Origin: Ruminococcus sp.
GTDB lineage: Bacteria; Bacillota; Clostridia; Oscillospirales; Ruminococcaceae
Reading direction: 5' to 3'
Assembly (NCBI GenBank): GCA_017534595.1
Contig: JAFXVY010000113.1
Coordinates: forward strand, 186,001 to 250,000
Length of the DNA: 64,000 nucleotides
Positions within the stretch are counted from its first letter, which is position 1. Every line of letters begins with the position of its first letter. Position numbers and translations under genes: made by a program. Of this stretch, positions 53,416 through 60,718 are shown one piece after another. The notes below the pieces were generated by a model. That model was not told the origin of the DNA and searched no databases. It saw nothing but the letters and a program-made list of their open reading frames with translations.

Positions 53416-53921
53416 TTGCGTTCTTCCTTTTTTATCAGACTGATCGAATCGATCAGTACGTTTTCGATTATGCTTGCACTGCGCACGGCTTTGAGCGCAC
53501 CCTCGGCATCGAACCACTCGGCGTTATCCACCTCACCGGAGAGCTTCGGCTCTGCGTGAGGTATGCGGGCGAGAAAGCCTATCATAAGCATATCCTTTTT
53601 GGCGTAGGGATATGTGCCGAGCAGTGTCACGCTGACGGGTTCAATTCCCAGCTCCTCTGCGACCTCGCGGCGTGCAGCGTCCTCGGCGCTTTCGCCGGAT
53701 TTTATGTATCCTGCGACGCCGACATAGTTCGCACAGCTGACATAGCTCTGCTTTATCAGCAGGAAGCGCCCCTCTTCATCGGCGGCGGCACACAGCACAC
53801 AAACCGGGAACATATCAAACAGCGGCCTTTCGCAGCTCTCGCAGTAGGGCATGAGCCCCTCGTCGCCTATCTCCCGCTGAACGGCCTTGGTGCCGCAGTG
53901 CGGGCAGTATTCAAAACGCAT
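53412..53921 (-). CDS. NUDIX hydrolase with N-terminal zinc ribbon
   Basis: A 169-residue Nudix enzyme that hydrolyses a nucleoside-diphosphate-linked compound. The zinc ribbon is C6-x2-C9 and C27-x2-C30. The Nudix box spans 71-93 (G71, E77, R85-E86, E89-E90, G92) and is intact. The layout resembles NADH pyrophosphatase (NudC), but the NudC-specific SQPWPFPxS tail is not seen, so I leave the substrate open. ATG at 53921, 17 bp after glmM. Confidence 0.9.
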   Translation of the reverse strand: MRFEYCPHCGTKAVQREIGDEGLMPYCESCERPLFDMFPVCVLCAAADEEGRFLLIKQSYVSCANYVGVAGYIKSGESAEDAARREVAEELGIEPVSVTLLGTYPYAKKDMLMIGFLARIPHAEPKLSGEVDNAEWFDAEGALKAVRSASIIENVLIDSISLIKKEERK

Positions 53922-53938
53922 GGCAATTACTCCCTTTA

Positions 53939-55384
53939 TCAGCTTTTGAGCTCGGGCAGCACAGAGAGACCGTTCTCGGTCTCGTCACGCAGCTCGCGGA
54001 GCATCTTCTCGGTCTCGAGCTCCTTCTCGGTCTTGGTATTGATGACCTGAACGAGCTTGTCTGCTATATTGTTGGCGTACTCTGTAATGACGCCGGTCTT
54101 TCTGCCCTCGAGCATGATCCTGATGACGGACTCCGTACCGCTCTCGCGCACGAGTATACGTCCCTCGTGACCGAGCTTCTTGCGGTACTGGGAAACGAGT
54201 TCGCGGAAGCTCTGATCCTCCGCCCAGACGCCCCGCTTCTCGGGCGGCAGGAAGACATCCCTGCGCACCTGCGGATAGGTCTCCATTATTGCAGAGAGCT
54301 CGCTTGCCTTGCGGCGGGCTCTCTTGATGATCTCGCAGAGTTTTACGCCGGTTATCAGACCGTCGCCGGTCTTCTCGCAGTCAAGGAAGATTATATGGCC
54401 GTTCTGCTCGCCGCCGAGGTTATATCCGAACCGGAGCATACGCTCCAGCACCTTGCCGCTGCCGACAGCCGTAGCCGCCACATTTATACCCTCGTGCTCG
54501 CCGAACTCGCTTAGACCGTAGTTGCTCATAACGGTGGCGACTACAGTATTGGAATTGAGCTTGCCCTGCACCTTCAGGAACTTCCCGAAGATCGCAAGCT
54601 GCTTGTCGCCGTCGATCAGTTCGCCCTTTTCGTCTACGGCTATGCACTTGCTGCAGTCGCCGTCAAAGGCGAGGCCGATATCGCAGCTGCGCCTGAGTAC
54701 TGTCTCTCGAAGCAGAGCGGTATCCGCGGCTCCGCAGCCGATGTTTATATTGTAGCCGTCGGGGTCGCAGCCCACGGAGATACAGGTCGCACCCAGCGAC
54801 TCGAACACACGCTTAGCGTACCGTGACGCCGCACCGTTGGCGCAGTCCACGGCTATCTTCATTCCGCGCAGATCGCGTTCGGGGGTCTTGACGACACGCC
54901 TTATGTAATCCCATTCGGCCTTTTCCTCATAGTGTATGCGCCCGAGCTCCTTCCCGCCGACGCCGAGCTTCTGCCAGGCATCGTCAAAGACGAGCTGCTC
55001 GATCTCCCGCTCCTCCTCCGGAGTGAAGCGCATACCTGTGGCGCCGAGCAGCTTTATACCGTTATAGTCATACGGAGAGTGGGAAGCAGTTATCATGATA
55101 CCCGCATCCGCCTTATAGAACTCGGTCAGGTAGGAGACCGCCTGAGTAGGTATTGCTCCGAGCACGAAGACATCGGCTCCCGCAGAGCATATACCGGCTA
55201 TGAGCGCCGCCTCGAGCACATCGCTCGACGCCCTTGTATCCTTACCGACAAGTATCTTGGCTCTGCCCTGCCTGTTGGCGCAGGCTGCCCCTCCGGCCGC
55301 CTTTCCGAGCCTCATGACAGCAGCGCAGTCGAGCTCGGTACCCGCGAAGCCGCGGACTCCGTCAGTTCCGAAAAGCTTGGTCAT
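53939..55384 (-). CDS. glmM: phosphoglucosamine mutase GlmM, with variant metal-binding loop
   Basis: Interconverts glucosamine 6- and 1-phosphate for peptidoglycan precursor synthesis. Start MTKLFGTDGVRGFAG, the active-site serine S101 in TASHSPYDYNG and C-terminal RESGTESVIRIM are typical. The Mg-binding loop, DGDADR in most family members, is D241-G-D243-C-S-K246 here, so the third Asp is Ser245 and the Arg is Lys. The protein is also about 30 residues longer at its C-terminus (INTKTEKELETEK onward, predicted helical). Identification is good; activity with the variant loop is uncertain. Confidence 0.88.
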   Translation of the reverse strand: MTKLFGTDGVRGFAGTELDCAAVMRLGKAAGGAACANRQGRAKILVGKDTRASSDVLEAALIAGICSAGADVFVLGAIPTQAVSYLTEFYKADAGIMITASHSPYDYNGIKLLGATGMRFTPEEEREIEQLVFDDAWQKLGVGGKELGRIHYEEKAEWDYIRRVVKTPERDLRGMKIAVDCANGAASRYAKRVFESLGATCISVGCDPDGYNINIGCGAADTALLRETVLRRSCDIGLAFDGDCSKCIAVDEKGELIDGDKQLAIFGKFLKVQGKLNSNTVVATVMSNYGLSEFGEHEGINVAATAVGSGKVLERMLRFGYNLGGEQNGHIIFLDCEKTGDGLITGVKLCEIIKRARRKASELSAIMETYPQVRRDVFLPPEKRGVWAEDQSFRELVSQYRKKLGHEGRILVRESGTESVIRIMLEGRKTGVITEYANNIADKLVQVINTKTEKELETEKMLRELRDETENGLSVLPELKS

Positions 55385-55419
55385 AGGTTGATCTCTCCCT
55401 TAATTGTAGCTTACTCTTT

Positions 55420-55448
55420 ATTATAACATATCCCTGCCGAAAAATCAA
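55420..55448 (-). promoter_or_regulatory. promoter of the glmM operon
   Basis: Minus-strand TTGATT (55448-55443), 17-bp spacer, TATAAT (55425-55420), 35 bp upstream of glmM. Confidence 0.75.
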
Positions 55449-55502
55449 GCATTTACAGGCCCTCAGAGACTCCTGCGCAGCCCATTATTTTACAATAAGC
55501 GG

Positions 55503-55531
55503 TTGACAATATCACTCTGCCGTGATAAAAT
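55503..55531 (+). promoter_or_regulatory. promoter of the small membrane protein gene
   Basis: TTGACA at 55503-55508, 17-bp spacer, TAAAAT at 55526-55531, 29 bp before the ATG. Confidence 0.82.
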
Positions 55532-55560
55532 ATCTATAACAGCTCCAAGGGAGGTATACT

Positions 55561-56115
55561 ATGAATAGCAAGCCGCTGATAATCCTGTTTAGGATACTTC
55601 TTATTGCGGTGTTCATCACCGGAATGATCTATCTGATAGCTTTCATCACACTGATCCAGTCCCCTGCAACGCAGACCAGCGAGCAGTTCCTTGCAGCCTG
55701 CCGGCGGTGGGTATATTACTACTTCGCATACACAATGCTCTGCATCGCAGCCACCGTGCTGAGTATACTGACCTTCCCGGCGACCCCGAAGGCGGCGTCG
55801 ATAACGAGGACGGCTCTGCTCTTTTACTGTTCGGTCTCGAACCTGCTTTCGGTCAGATACGCGATCGCATTTCTCGGCTACGAGGACTCCTACGATGCAG
55901 CGAAGAAGCTCGAAGATATAACCGGGAGCACTGTATTCGTGATAATGTCATTTGTCGGAGCGATGCTGACATTCTTCCTTATGGTTTCCACGATTTACAC
56001 GCTGGCTACGCTCTCATCAAACGAGGGCATCAATGCTGTGATCGTGCCGAAGGAAGCGGATGCCAAGCGTCCCGCCGCGAAGACGGAAGCCTCGGGCGGC
56101 AGTGAAAACAAGTAA
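55561..56115 (+). CDS. hypothetical four-helix membrane protein
   Basis: A 184-residue protein with hydrophobic segments at about 8-32, 50-72, 80-103 and 122-148 and a soluble C-terminal tail rich in Lys, Glu and Ala (PKEADAKRPAAKTEAS). No family recognised. ATG at 55561 after GGGAGG. Single gene between a promoter and a terminator. Confidence 0.72.
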   Translation: MNSKPLIILFRILLIAVFITGMIYLIAFITLIQSPATQTSEQFLAACRRWVYYYFAYTMLCIAATVLSILTFPATPKAASITRTALLFYCSVSNLLSVRYAIAFLGYEDSYDAAKKLEDITGSTVFVIMSFVGAMLTFFLMVSTIYTLATLSSNEGINAVIVPKEADAKRPAAKTEASGGSENK

Positions 56116-56118
56116 AAC

Positions 56119-56151
56119 AAAAAACCGCGGGTCAGATGACCTGCGGTTTTT
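56119..56151. terminator. bidirectional terminator
   Basis: Stem AAAACCGCGGGTCA/TGACCTGCGGTTTT (one mismatch) with A-rich and T-rich flanks, between the membrane protein gene and the converging HU operon. Confidence 0.85.
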
Positions 56152-56169
56152 CTTATGTGTGATCAAGAA

Positions 56170-56610
56170 TTAAAGCTCAACTTCGCCCTGAGTACCGTCT
56201 GCAACGTAGTAAACCTTTGCATCCTTGGAAACTACATAAACGGTTACGCTCTTAGCGGTGCGCTTGCCGGTAGCAGCCTTGTAGTCAGCCTTAGCAGCAG
56301 CTACGAGAGCCTCAAGATCAACCTGCTTGCCCTCGAACTCAACTACAACAGCGTCCTTCTTGGCAGCAGCCTTGGGAGCAGCCTTCTTGTCGGCAACAGC
56401 CTTCTTGACAGTCTCCTTCTTAGCGGAAACAGCCTTCTTGACGGTCTCCTTCTTAGCTGCAACTGCCTTCTTGACAGTTTCCTTCTTAGCAGCAGCCTTC
56501 TTGGCAGCGGGCTTCTTGGCAGCCTTCTCAGCGGGCTTAGCCTCAACAGCAGCTACCTGCTCAGCGGTCTCGACTGCTTCCTTTACAGCCTCTTTCTTAG
56601 TAGTAGCCAT
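56170..56610 (-). CDS. DUF6465-like protein with histone-H1-like Lys/Ala repeats
   Basis: A 146-residue protein. Residues about 8-85 are almost only Lys, Ala, Val, Glu and Thr, including three near-identical 11-residue copies of KKETVKKAV(A/S)A, like the tails of histone H1-like bacterial proteins. Residues 88-146 form a compact domain (DAVVVEFEGKQVDLEALV, VTVYVVSKDAKVYYVAD) that I match to the DUF6465 family from memory. It follows the HU gene by 34 bp with no terminator, so they are likely co-expressed. Probable nucleoid-associated protein; function is inferred. ATG at 56610. Confidence 0.7.
   Translation of the reverse strand: MATTKKEAVKEAVETAEQVAAVEAKPAEKAAKKPAAKKAAAKKETVKKAVAAKKETVKKAVSAKKETVKKAVADKKAAPKAAAKKDAVVVEFEGKQVDLEALVAAAKADYKAATGKRTAKSVTVYVVSKDAKVYYVADGTQGEVEL
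56397..56495. repeat. three tandem 33-bp repeats inside the Lys/Ala-rich gene
   Basis: Units at 56397-56429, 56430-56462 and 56463-56495 are near-identical, with core CAGCCTTCTTGACxGTCTCC. They keep the reading frame (11 codons each) and could expand or contract by slippage. Confidence 0.85.
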
Positions 56611-56644
56611 TTTAATTCTCCTTTGCGATTTCTTTTGTTTCAGC

Positions 56645-56923
56645 TTACTTGTTTACAACATCCTTGAGAGCCTTGCCGGCCTTGAAAGCGGGAACCTTCT
56701 TAGCGGGAACCTTGATAGCCTTCTTGGTAGCGGGATTGATAGCCTGCTTAGCAGCCCTGTTTCTTACCTCAAAGGTACCGAAACCAACGAGGGAAACCTT
56801 GTCACCGTTGGTGAGAGCCTCAGTGATGGAATCAACAACAGCTGCAAGAGCCTTCTCTGCTTCTTTCTTGGTGCTGTAACCGCCCTTAGCGGCGATAGCT
56901 GCAACGAGTTCTGCCTTAGTCAT
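56645..56923 (-). CDS. hup: HU-family DNA-binding protein
   Basis: Nucleoid-architecture protein that bends DNA. At 92 residues it has the HU pattern MTKAELVAAIAAK, VSLVGFGTFEVRNRAA and the arm RAAKQAINPATKKAIKVPAKKVPAFKAGKALKD. ATG at 56923 after GGAGG. A consensus promoter lies 40 bp upstream, and the Lys/Ala-rich gene follows. Confidence 0.97.
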   Translation of the reverse strand: MTKAELVAAIAAKGGYSTKKEAEKALAAVVDSITEALTNGDKVSLVGFGTFEVRNRAAKQAINPATKKAIKVPAKKVPAFKAGKALKDVVNK

Positions 56924-56958
56924 GGTGAATTACCTCCATTTAAAAAATTTCTGCTTGT

Positions 56959-56987
56959 ATTATAGCCTATTTTACGCGGTTTGTCAA
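56959..56987 (-). promoter_or_regulatory. promoter of the HU operon
   Basis: Minus-strand TTGACA (56987-56982), 17-bp spacer, TATAAT (56964-56959). Confidence 0.88.
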
Positions 56988-57358
56988 ATCAAAACAGCGT
57001 TTTTTCGGCGTTTTTTCCAATCTTTGTAGAAATACATAAAATTACTTATATGCACTCCGTGAATTTTTGTGTTTAATACCTTATATTTTCAAAGTTTTTT
57101 CACAAGTAAAAAGCTCTGATTTACCGCAAAATCCGATATATACGCCTCCTGCGTGATCGGAGAGGGTGCTTCGCGAAGCGCTTTTGGTTCACTGTATGTT
57201 CATAAACAGCTTCCACAATACGCTCACAAATTTTCATTTGGTTTTCACCTTACTTTTAGCTTCTTTTAATGTAACGGGGATATAATAAAGACATAGAAAC
57301 GAACAAGACACAAAACGATCCAAAAGACATCTTCATTTTTCTTCCTTCCTTAAATATA
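56988..57358. other. AT-rich intergenic region without a gene
   Basis: About 370 bp with no reading frame I would defend. It contains a perfect 12-bp palindrome GCTTCGCGAAGC with extended pairing near 57168-57187 followed by TTTT, and an isolated TATAAT at 57281-57286 on the plus strand without a good -35. A short untranslated transcript ending at the hairpin near 57400 is possible but unsupported. Confidence 0.4.
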
Positions 57359-57401
57359 AGTACTGCCGCTCACGGAAGCGATATCCGCGGGCGGCTGTAC
57401 T
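57359..57401 (-). terminator. hairpin after the Y-family polymerase gene
   Basis: Inverted repeat AGTACTGCCGC/GCGGCTGTACT (57359-57369 with 57391-57401) with an inner CGGA/TCCG pairing, 12 bp downstream of the stop at 57414. The T-tract on the minus strand is weak. Confidence 0.55.
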
Positions 57402-57413
57402 GTTTTATGAGAA

Positions 57414-58943
57414 CTATACGATAACATCCTTGATCTCCTCGCCGGCGCTGTGACCTCCGATCTGGCGGTTGCGCTCTCTTGCGGTGGCACCCTCTAAGAA
57501 GCTGCTCCCCTTGAGCACTGCGTTCTTCCCGTATCGGCGTTTGAGACCTATCACTGCAAGCTGGAGCTTTCTCTCCCTGCACTCGTCCGCTACTCGGGCT
57601 TCGAGGTTCTCGGCGGTATTCGAGCCGAAGAATGACAGCTGCTCGACGTTCTCGGTCTGCGGGATATCCTGCTCGCTTATCACTCCACAGGCGGCTATGC
57701 AGAGCCGTCTGACGGTGAGCTCGCGGTCGATGATGCTGTCAAACAGCTCGAGGACTGCTACTGTCAGCGCTTTTGAAGATGAGGTGTGCCGCCCGAGAGT
57801 ACGGGTACCGTGAGCGTGTTTGGGAGTCTCTCTGCCGTAAAAATCCCGGACGATCTCTCCGCTGTAATAGCCCCGACGCTCTGTACTGCGCAGATTCTCT
57901 ATATCGTAATTGACGGTCACGACGAGCCTGTCGGTACACAGGCCCTTGGCTGTGAGGTCGAGGGCGAGGGCGTCAGCCATTTCCCACAGTATCAGCCTTG
58001 CCTCGCTGTACTCGGTCGGGTGGGTGAGCACCTGCCCTGTTGAGAGACTGTTCGTTTCAGGTCGGTAGCTCCTGACGTCTGCGAGGGTGGTGGATTCATA
58101 GCCCCAGGCGTGGTCGATGATGAGCTCGGCGTTCTTGCCGAACATTTTATAAAGGCTGTCGGAGAGGTATTTATCAAGCGAAGCTCGGGCGAGTTCGCCC
58201 ATGGTATGGATACCGATGCTTTCAAGGCGGGCGGCGGTGCCTCTGCCGGTGCGCCAGAAATCGGTCATTGGGCGGTGATCCCAGAGCTTGCGCTTGAAGC
58301 CCTCTTCATCGAGGAACGCGATGCGGACGCCGTCCTTGTCGGCGGGGATATGCTTGGCGACGATATCCATGGCGATCTTGCAAAGATACATATTCGTCCC
58401 GATGCCGGCGGTGGCGGTGATACCGGTGGTTTTCAGGACATCCCGCACGAGCATCGAGGCGAAGCCCTCGGGGGTGGTCTTGTAGGTCTCGAGGTAGGAG
58501 GTCGCATCGATGAATACCTCGTCGATCGAATAGGCGAAGATATCCTCCGGGGCGACGTATTTCAGATAGACGGAATAGATCTGCGAACTGACCCGGACAT
58601 AGCTCGCCATGCGCGGAGGAGCGATGATATAGTCAAGGGCAAGAGATTTGTCGCGTGCAAGCTCTGCGGCGTTGGCGGAGCTGCCGGTGAAGCCGCGCTT
58701 CCCTGCCGCTCTTTTTCTATGCATATTGATCTCGTTTACCCGCTCGACGACCTCATACAGCCTTGCTCTTCCGGATATGCCGCAGCTTTTGAGGGAGGGT
58801 GAAACTGCCAGACAGATCGTCTTTTCTGTCCGGCTCTTATCGGCGACGACGAGGTTCGTTGTTAGAGGATCGAGCCCTCTCGACACACACTCAACGCTTG
58901 CATAGAAGCTCTTGAGGTCTATCGCAACGTATATCCTGTTCAT
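57414..58943 (-). CDS. Y-family DNA polymerase (UmuC/UvrX-like translesion polymerase)
   Basis: Error-prone translesion polymerase. The palm has D9 in YVAIDLKSFYASVE and the catalytic S139-I-D141-E142; the thumb and little-finger domains follow (IGIHTMGELA, TGQVLTHPTEYSEA). Compared with DinB, a basic insertion at about 68-115 is typical of the longer Firmicutes UvrX/UmuC-like branch. A sliding-clamp motif QLSFF is at 435-439. 509 residues from the ATG at 58943. The promoter overlaps a LexA-like site, consistent with SOS control. The C-terminal tail after 440 is basic and less conserved. Confidence 0.9.
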   Translation of the reverse strand: MNRIYVAIDLKSFYASVECVSRGLDPLTTNLVVADKSRTEKTICLAVSPSLKSCGISGRARLYEVVERVNEINMHRKRAAGKRGFTGSSANAAELARDKSLALDYIIAPPRMASYVRVSSQIYSVYLKYVAPEDIFAYSIDEVFIDATSYLETYKTTPEGFASMLVRDVLKTTGITATAGIGTNMYLCKIAMDIVAKHIPADKDGVRIAFLDEEGFKRKLWDHRPMTDFWRTGRGTAARLESIGIHTMGELARASLDKYLSDSLYKMFGKNAELIIDHAWGYESTTLADVRSYRPETNSLSTGQVLTHPTEYSEARLILWEMADALALDLTAKGLCTDRLVVTVNYDIENLRSTERRGYYSGEIVRDFYGRETPKHAHGTRTLGRHTSSSKALTVAVLELFDSIIDRELTVRRLCIAACGVISEQDIPQTENVEQLSFFGSNTAENLEARVADECRERKLQLAVIGLKRRYGKNAVLKGSSFLEGATARERNRQIGGHSAGEEIKDVIV

Positions 58944-58995
58944 ATTCCCGCCCCCCCTTTCCGGATGATAATCAGACCGTATGTTTGTTAAGTAT

Positions 58996-59024
58996 ATTAT
59001 ATCACATCTTGTTTGATTTGTCAA
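58996..59024 (-). promoter_or_regulatory. promoter of the Y-family polymerase gene
   Basis: Exact TTGACA (59024-59019) and TATAAT (59001-58996) on the minus strand, 17-bp spacer. Confidence 0.88.
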
Positions 59025-59034
59025 ACATAAGTTC
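59022..59034 (-). promoter_or_regulatory. LexA-like SOS box over the -35 element
   Basis: On the minus strand GAACTTATGTTTG matches most of the Firmicutes LexA consensus CGAAC-N4-GTTYG and overlaps the -35 of the polymerase promoter. A further palindrome GTTTG-N6-CAAAC (59011-59026) covers the same element. Confidence 0.5.
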
Positions 59035-59041
59035 TATACTC

Positions 59042-59054
59042 GGAACATTGTTCC
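59042..59054. repeat. perfect 13-bp palindrome GGAACATTGTTCC upstream of the polymerase promoter
   Basis: GGAACA-T-TGTTCC, 18 bp upstream of the -35. It has LexA-like half sites but one base less spacing than the standard GAAC-N4-GTTC, so it may be a second site or belong to another regulator. Confidence 0.45.
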
Positions 59055-59106
59055 AGATCCGAAACAGGATTTTACTGATAACGGCAGATAAATGTTCATG
59101 CATACT

Positions 59107-59143
59107 GAAAAAAACACACCCGCCGGTGAAACGACGGATGTGT
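59107..59143 (-). terminator. terminator of the nfeD-SPFH operon
   Basis: On the minus strand a 12-bp stem with G-U pairs (59143-59132 with 59125-59114) and a 6-nt loop is followed by seven T residues, 13 bp after the SPFH stop. Confidence 0.88.
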
Positions 59144-59156
59144 CATAATTATTCGA

Positions 59157-60101
59157 TTACTGTGCGTCCTTGGGAGCTTCGGTGATAACGCCCTTAATAC
59201 CGGCTGCAAGACCCGCAAGACCCTGTATCTCGCTGGGGATGATGATCTTGGTAGCCTTTCCGTCTGCGGCCTTGGCAAATGCTTCGAGGCTCTTGAGCTG
59301 GATAACGTTCTCGCTCGGATTGGCTTCATTGAGCTTTACCAGGCTGTCGGCGAGAGCCTGCTGAACCATCTGGATAGCCTGCGCTTCACCCTCGGCCTCG
59401 AGGATCTTCTGCTGCTTAACGGCGTCAGCCTGGAGGATCTTGGACTCTCTCTCGGCCTCTGCGCGGAGGATCTTGGACTCCTTTTCACCCTCTGCAACAA
59501 GGATCTGGGACTTCTTCTCGGCCTCGGCCTGAATTACCTTTTCACGTCTCTCACGGTCGGCCTTCATCTGCTTTTCCATCGCGTCTCTGATCTCAGCCGG
59601 AGGCAGGATGTTCTTGAGCTCAACTCTCTGCACCTTGATACCCCAGCGGTCTGTAGCCTCGTCGAGGATCTTGGTGATATTGGTGTTGATGAAATCGCGG
59701 GAGGTCAGAGTAGCTTCGAGGTCCATATCGCCGACGATGTTACGCAGCGTGGTAGCGGTAAGGTTCTCGATGGCGGAGATAGGTCTCTCAACGCCGTATG
59801 TGAACTGCATCGCATTGGTGATCTGGAAGAACACAACGGTGTCTATCTGCATCGTTACGTTATCCTTTGTGATAACCGACTGCGGCTTGAAGTCTACTAC
59901 CTGCTCCTTGATGGATACCTTCTTGGCGATCTTGTCAATGAAGGGTATCTTCACATGGAGGCCGGTGGTCCATGCGGCGTGGAACGCGCCGAAGCGCTCT
60001 ACTACGTAAACGTAGGCCTGAGGCACTACCTTGATGTTTGAGATGATTACCAGAAGAATGAACGCTGCAACTATCAGCGCTATAATGATCGGTGTATCCA
60101 T
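59157..60101 (-). CDS. SPFH/band-7 membrane protein (stomatin/QmcA type)
   Basis: A 314-residue membrane scaffold protein. One N-terminal transmembrane segment (about 4-24), then the SPFH domain (VVPQAYVYVVERFGAF, VITKDNVTMQIDTVVFFQI, LRNIVGDMDLEATLTSRDFIN), then a long Ala/Glu-rich coiled coil (about 185-255) for oligomerisation and a short tail. Band-7 proteins form ring or cage assemblies and organise membrane domains, commonly paired with an NfeD partner as here. ATG at 60101, 22 bp after nfeD. Confidence 0.93.
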   Translation of the reverse strand: MDTPIIIALIVAAFILLVIISNIKVVPQAYVYVVERFGAFHAAWTTGLHVKIPFIDKIAKKVSIKEQVVDFKPQSVITKDNVTMQIDTVVFFQITNAMQFTYGVERPISAIENLTATTLRNIVGDMDLEATLTSRDFINTNITKILDEATDRWGIKVQRVELKNILPPAEIRDAMEKQMKADRERREKVIQAEAEKKSQILVAEGEKESKILRAEAERESKILQADAVKQQKILEAEGEAQAIQMVQQALADSLVKLNEANPSENVIQLKSLEAFAKAADGKATKIIIPSEIQGLAGLAAGIKGVITEAPKDAQ

Positions 60102-60123
60102 AACTTGTTCTCCTCCTATAACA

Positions 60124-60555
60124 TTACTTGGAAACTATAAGCTTTGAGCCGTCTACCTCTTTGACGGTCACCATTTCACCCTCGAAGATCTCCGAATCGT
60201 CCACAGATCTTGCGGACCAGTCGGTACCGTCGAGCCTTACGCGGCCAGTACCGAGAGTGTTGTTGATAGACTCAATGACAACTGCCTGTTTCCCCACATC
60301 GAGCTCATAGTTTGTTGCGACTGTCTTTCCCTGGATCTTGCGAACGAAAGGCCGCGTCGCGATGAGTACGACAGTTGATCCGATAACGAACACTGCCATC
60401 TGCCACACGAACGAAAGATCCGCGATAGCGCAGAACATAGCGGCGAGCGCTCCGACAGCGAACCACACAGAAACCAGCGCGTTAAGCGTTGCTATCTCTG
60501 CGATCAGAAAGACTACGAATGCCACTGCCCAGAAAATAACCATTGCCGTATCCAT
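60124..60555 (-). CDS. NfeD-family membrane protein
   Basis: A 143-residue partner of band-7 proteins. Two to three hydrophobic segments (about 4-25, 27-47, 50-68) are followed by an OB-fold domain (about 85-143: VGKQAVVIESINNTLGTGRVRLDGTDWSA, the NfeD C-terminal beta-barrel). It lacks the long N-terminal serine protease domain of full NfeD. Start at the ATG at 60555 (GGGGG upstream); in-frame codons further upstream cover the promoter. Directly precedes the SPFH gene. Confidence 0.9.
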   Translation of the reverse strand: MDTAMVIFWAVAFVVFLIAEIATLNALVSVWFAVGALAAMFCAIADLSFVWQMAVFVIGSTVVLIATRPFVRKIQGKTVATNYELDVGKQAVVIESINNTLGTGRVRLDGTDWSARSVDDSEIFEGEMVTVKEVDGSKLIVSK

Positions 60556-60607
60556 ATTTGTTCCCCCTTTTTTTATATATTTTTGTCGAGCATCCTCCTC
60601 AAACGAT

Positions 60608-60636
60608 ATTATAACATATTCCCGGCGGATTTTCAA
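60608..60636 (-). promoter_or_regulatory. promoter of the nfeD-SPFH operon
   Basis: Minus-strand TTGAAA (60636-60631), 17-bp spacer, TATAAT (60613-60608). Confidence 0.8.
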
Positions 60637-60673
60637 GAGTTTTCACATATTTTTCATTTTCCCGCCCGCACAT

Positions 60674-60706
60674 AAAAAAGACAGGCTGCAAAAAACAGCC
60701 TGTCTT
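60674..60706 (-). terminator. terminator after the coiled-coil protein gene
   Basis: Perfect stem AAGACAGGCTG/CAGCCTGTCTT (60706-60696 with 60689-60679) followed by six T residues on the minus strand. Confidence 0.9.
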
Positions 60707-60718
60707 CGGATGTGCTTA

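Noticed and set aside
57281..57286. Plus-strand promoter at an isolated TATAAT
   Set aside because: No -35 match at 16-18 bp and no downstream gene on this strand; kept only as a weak note.
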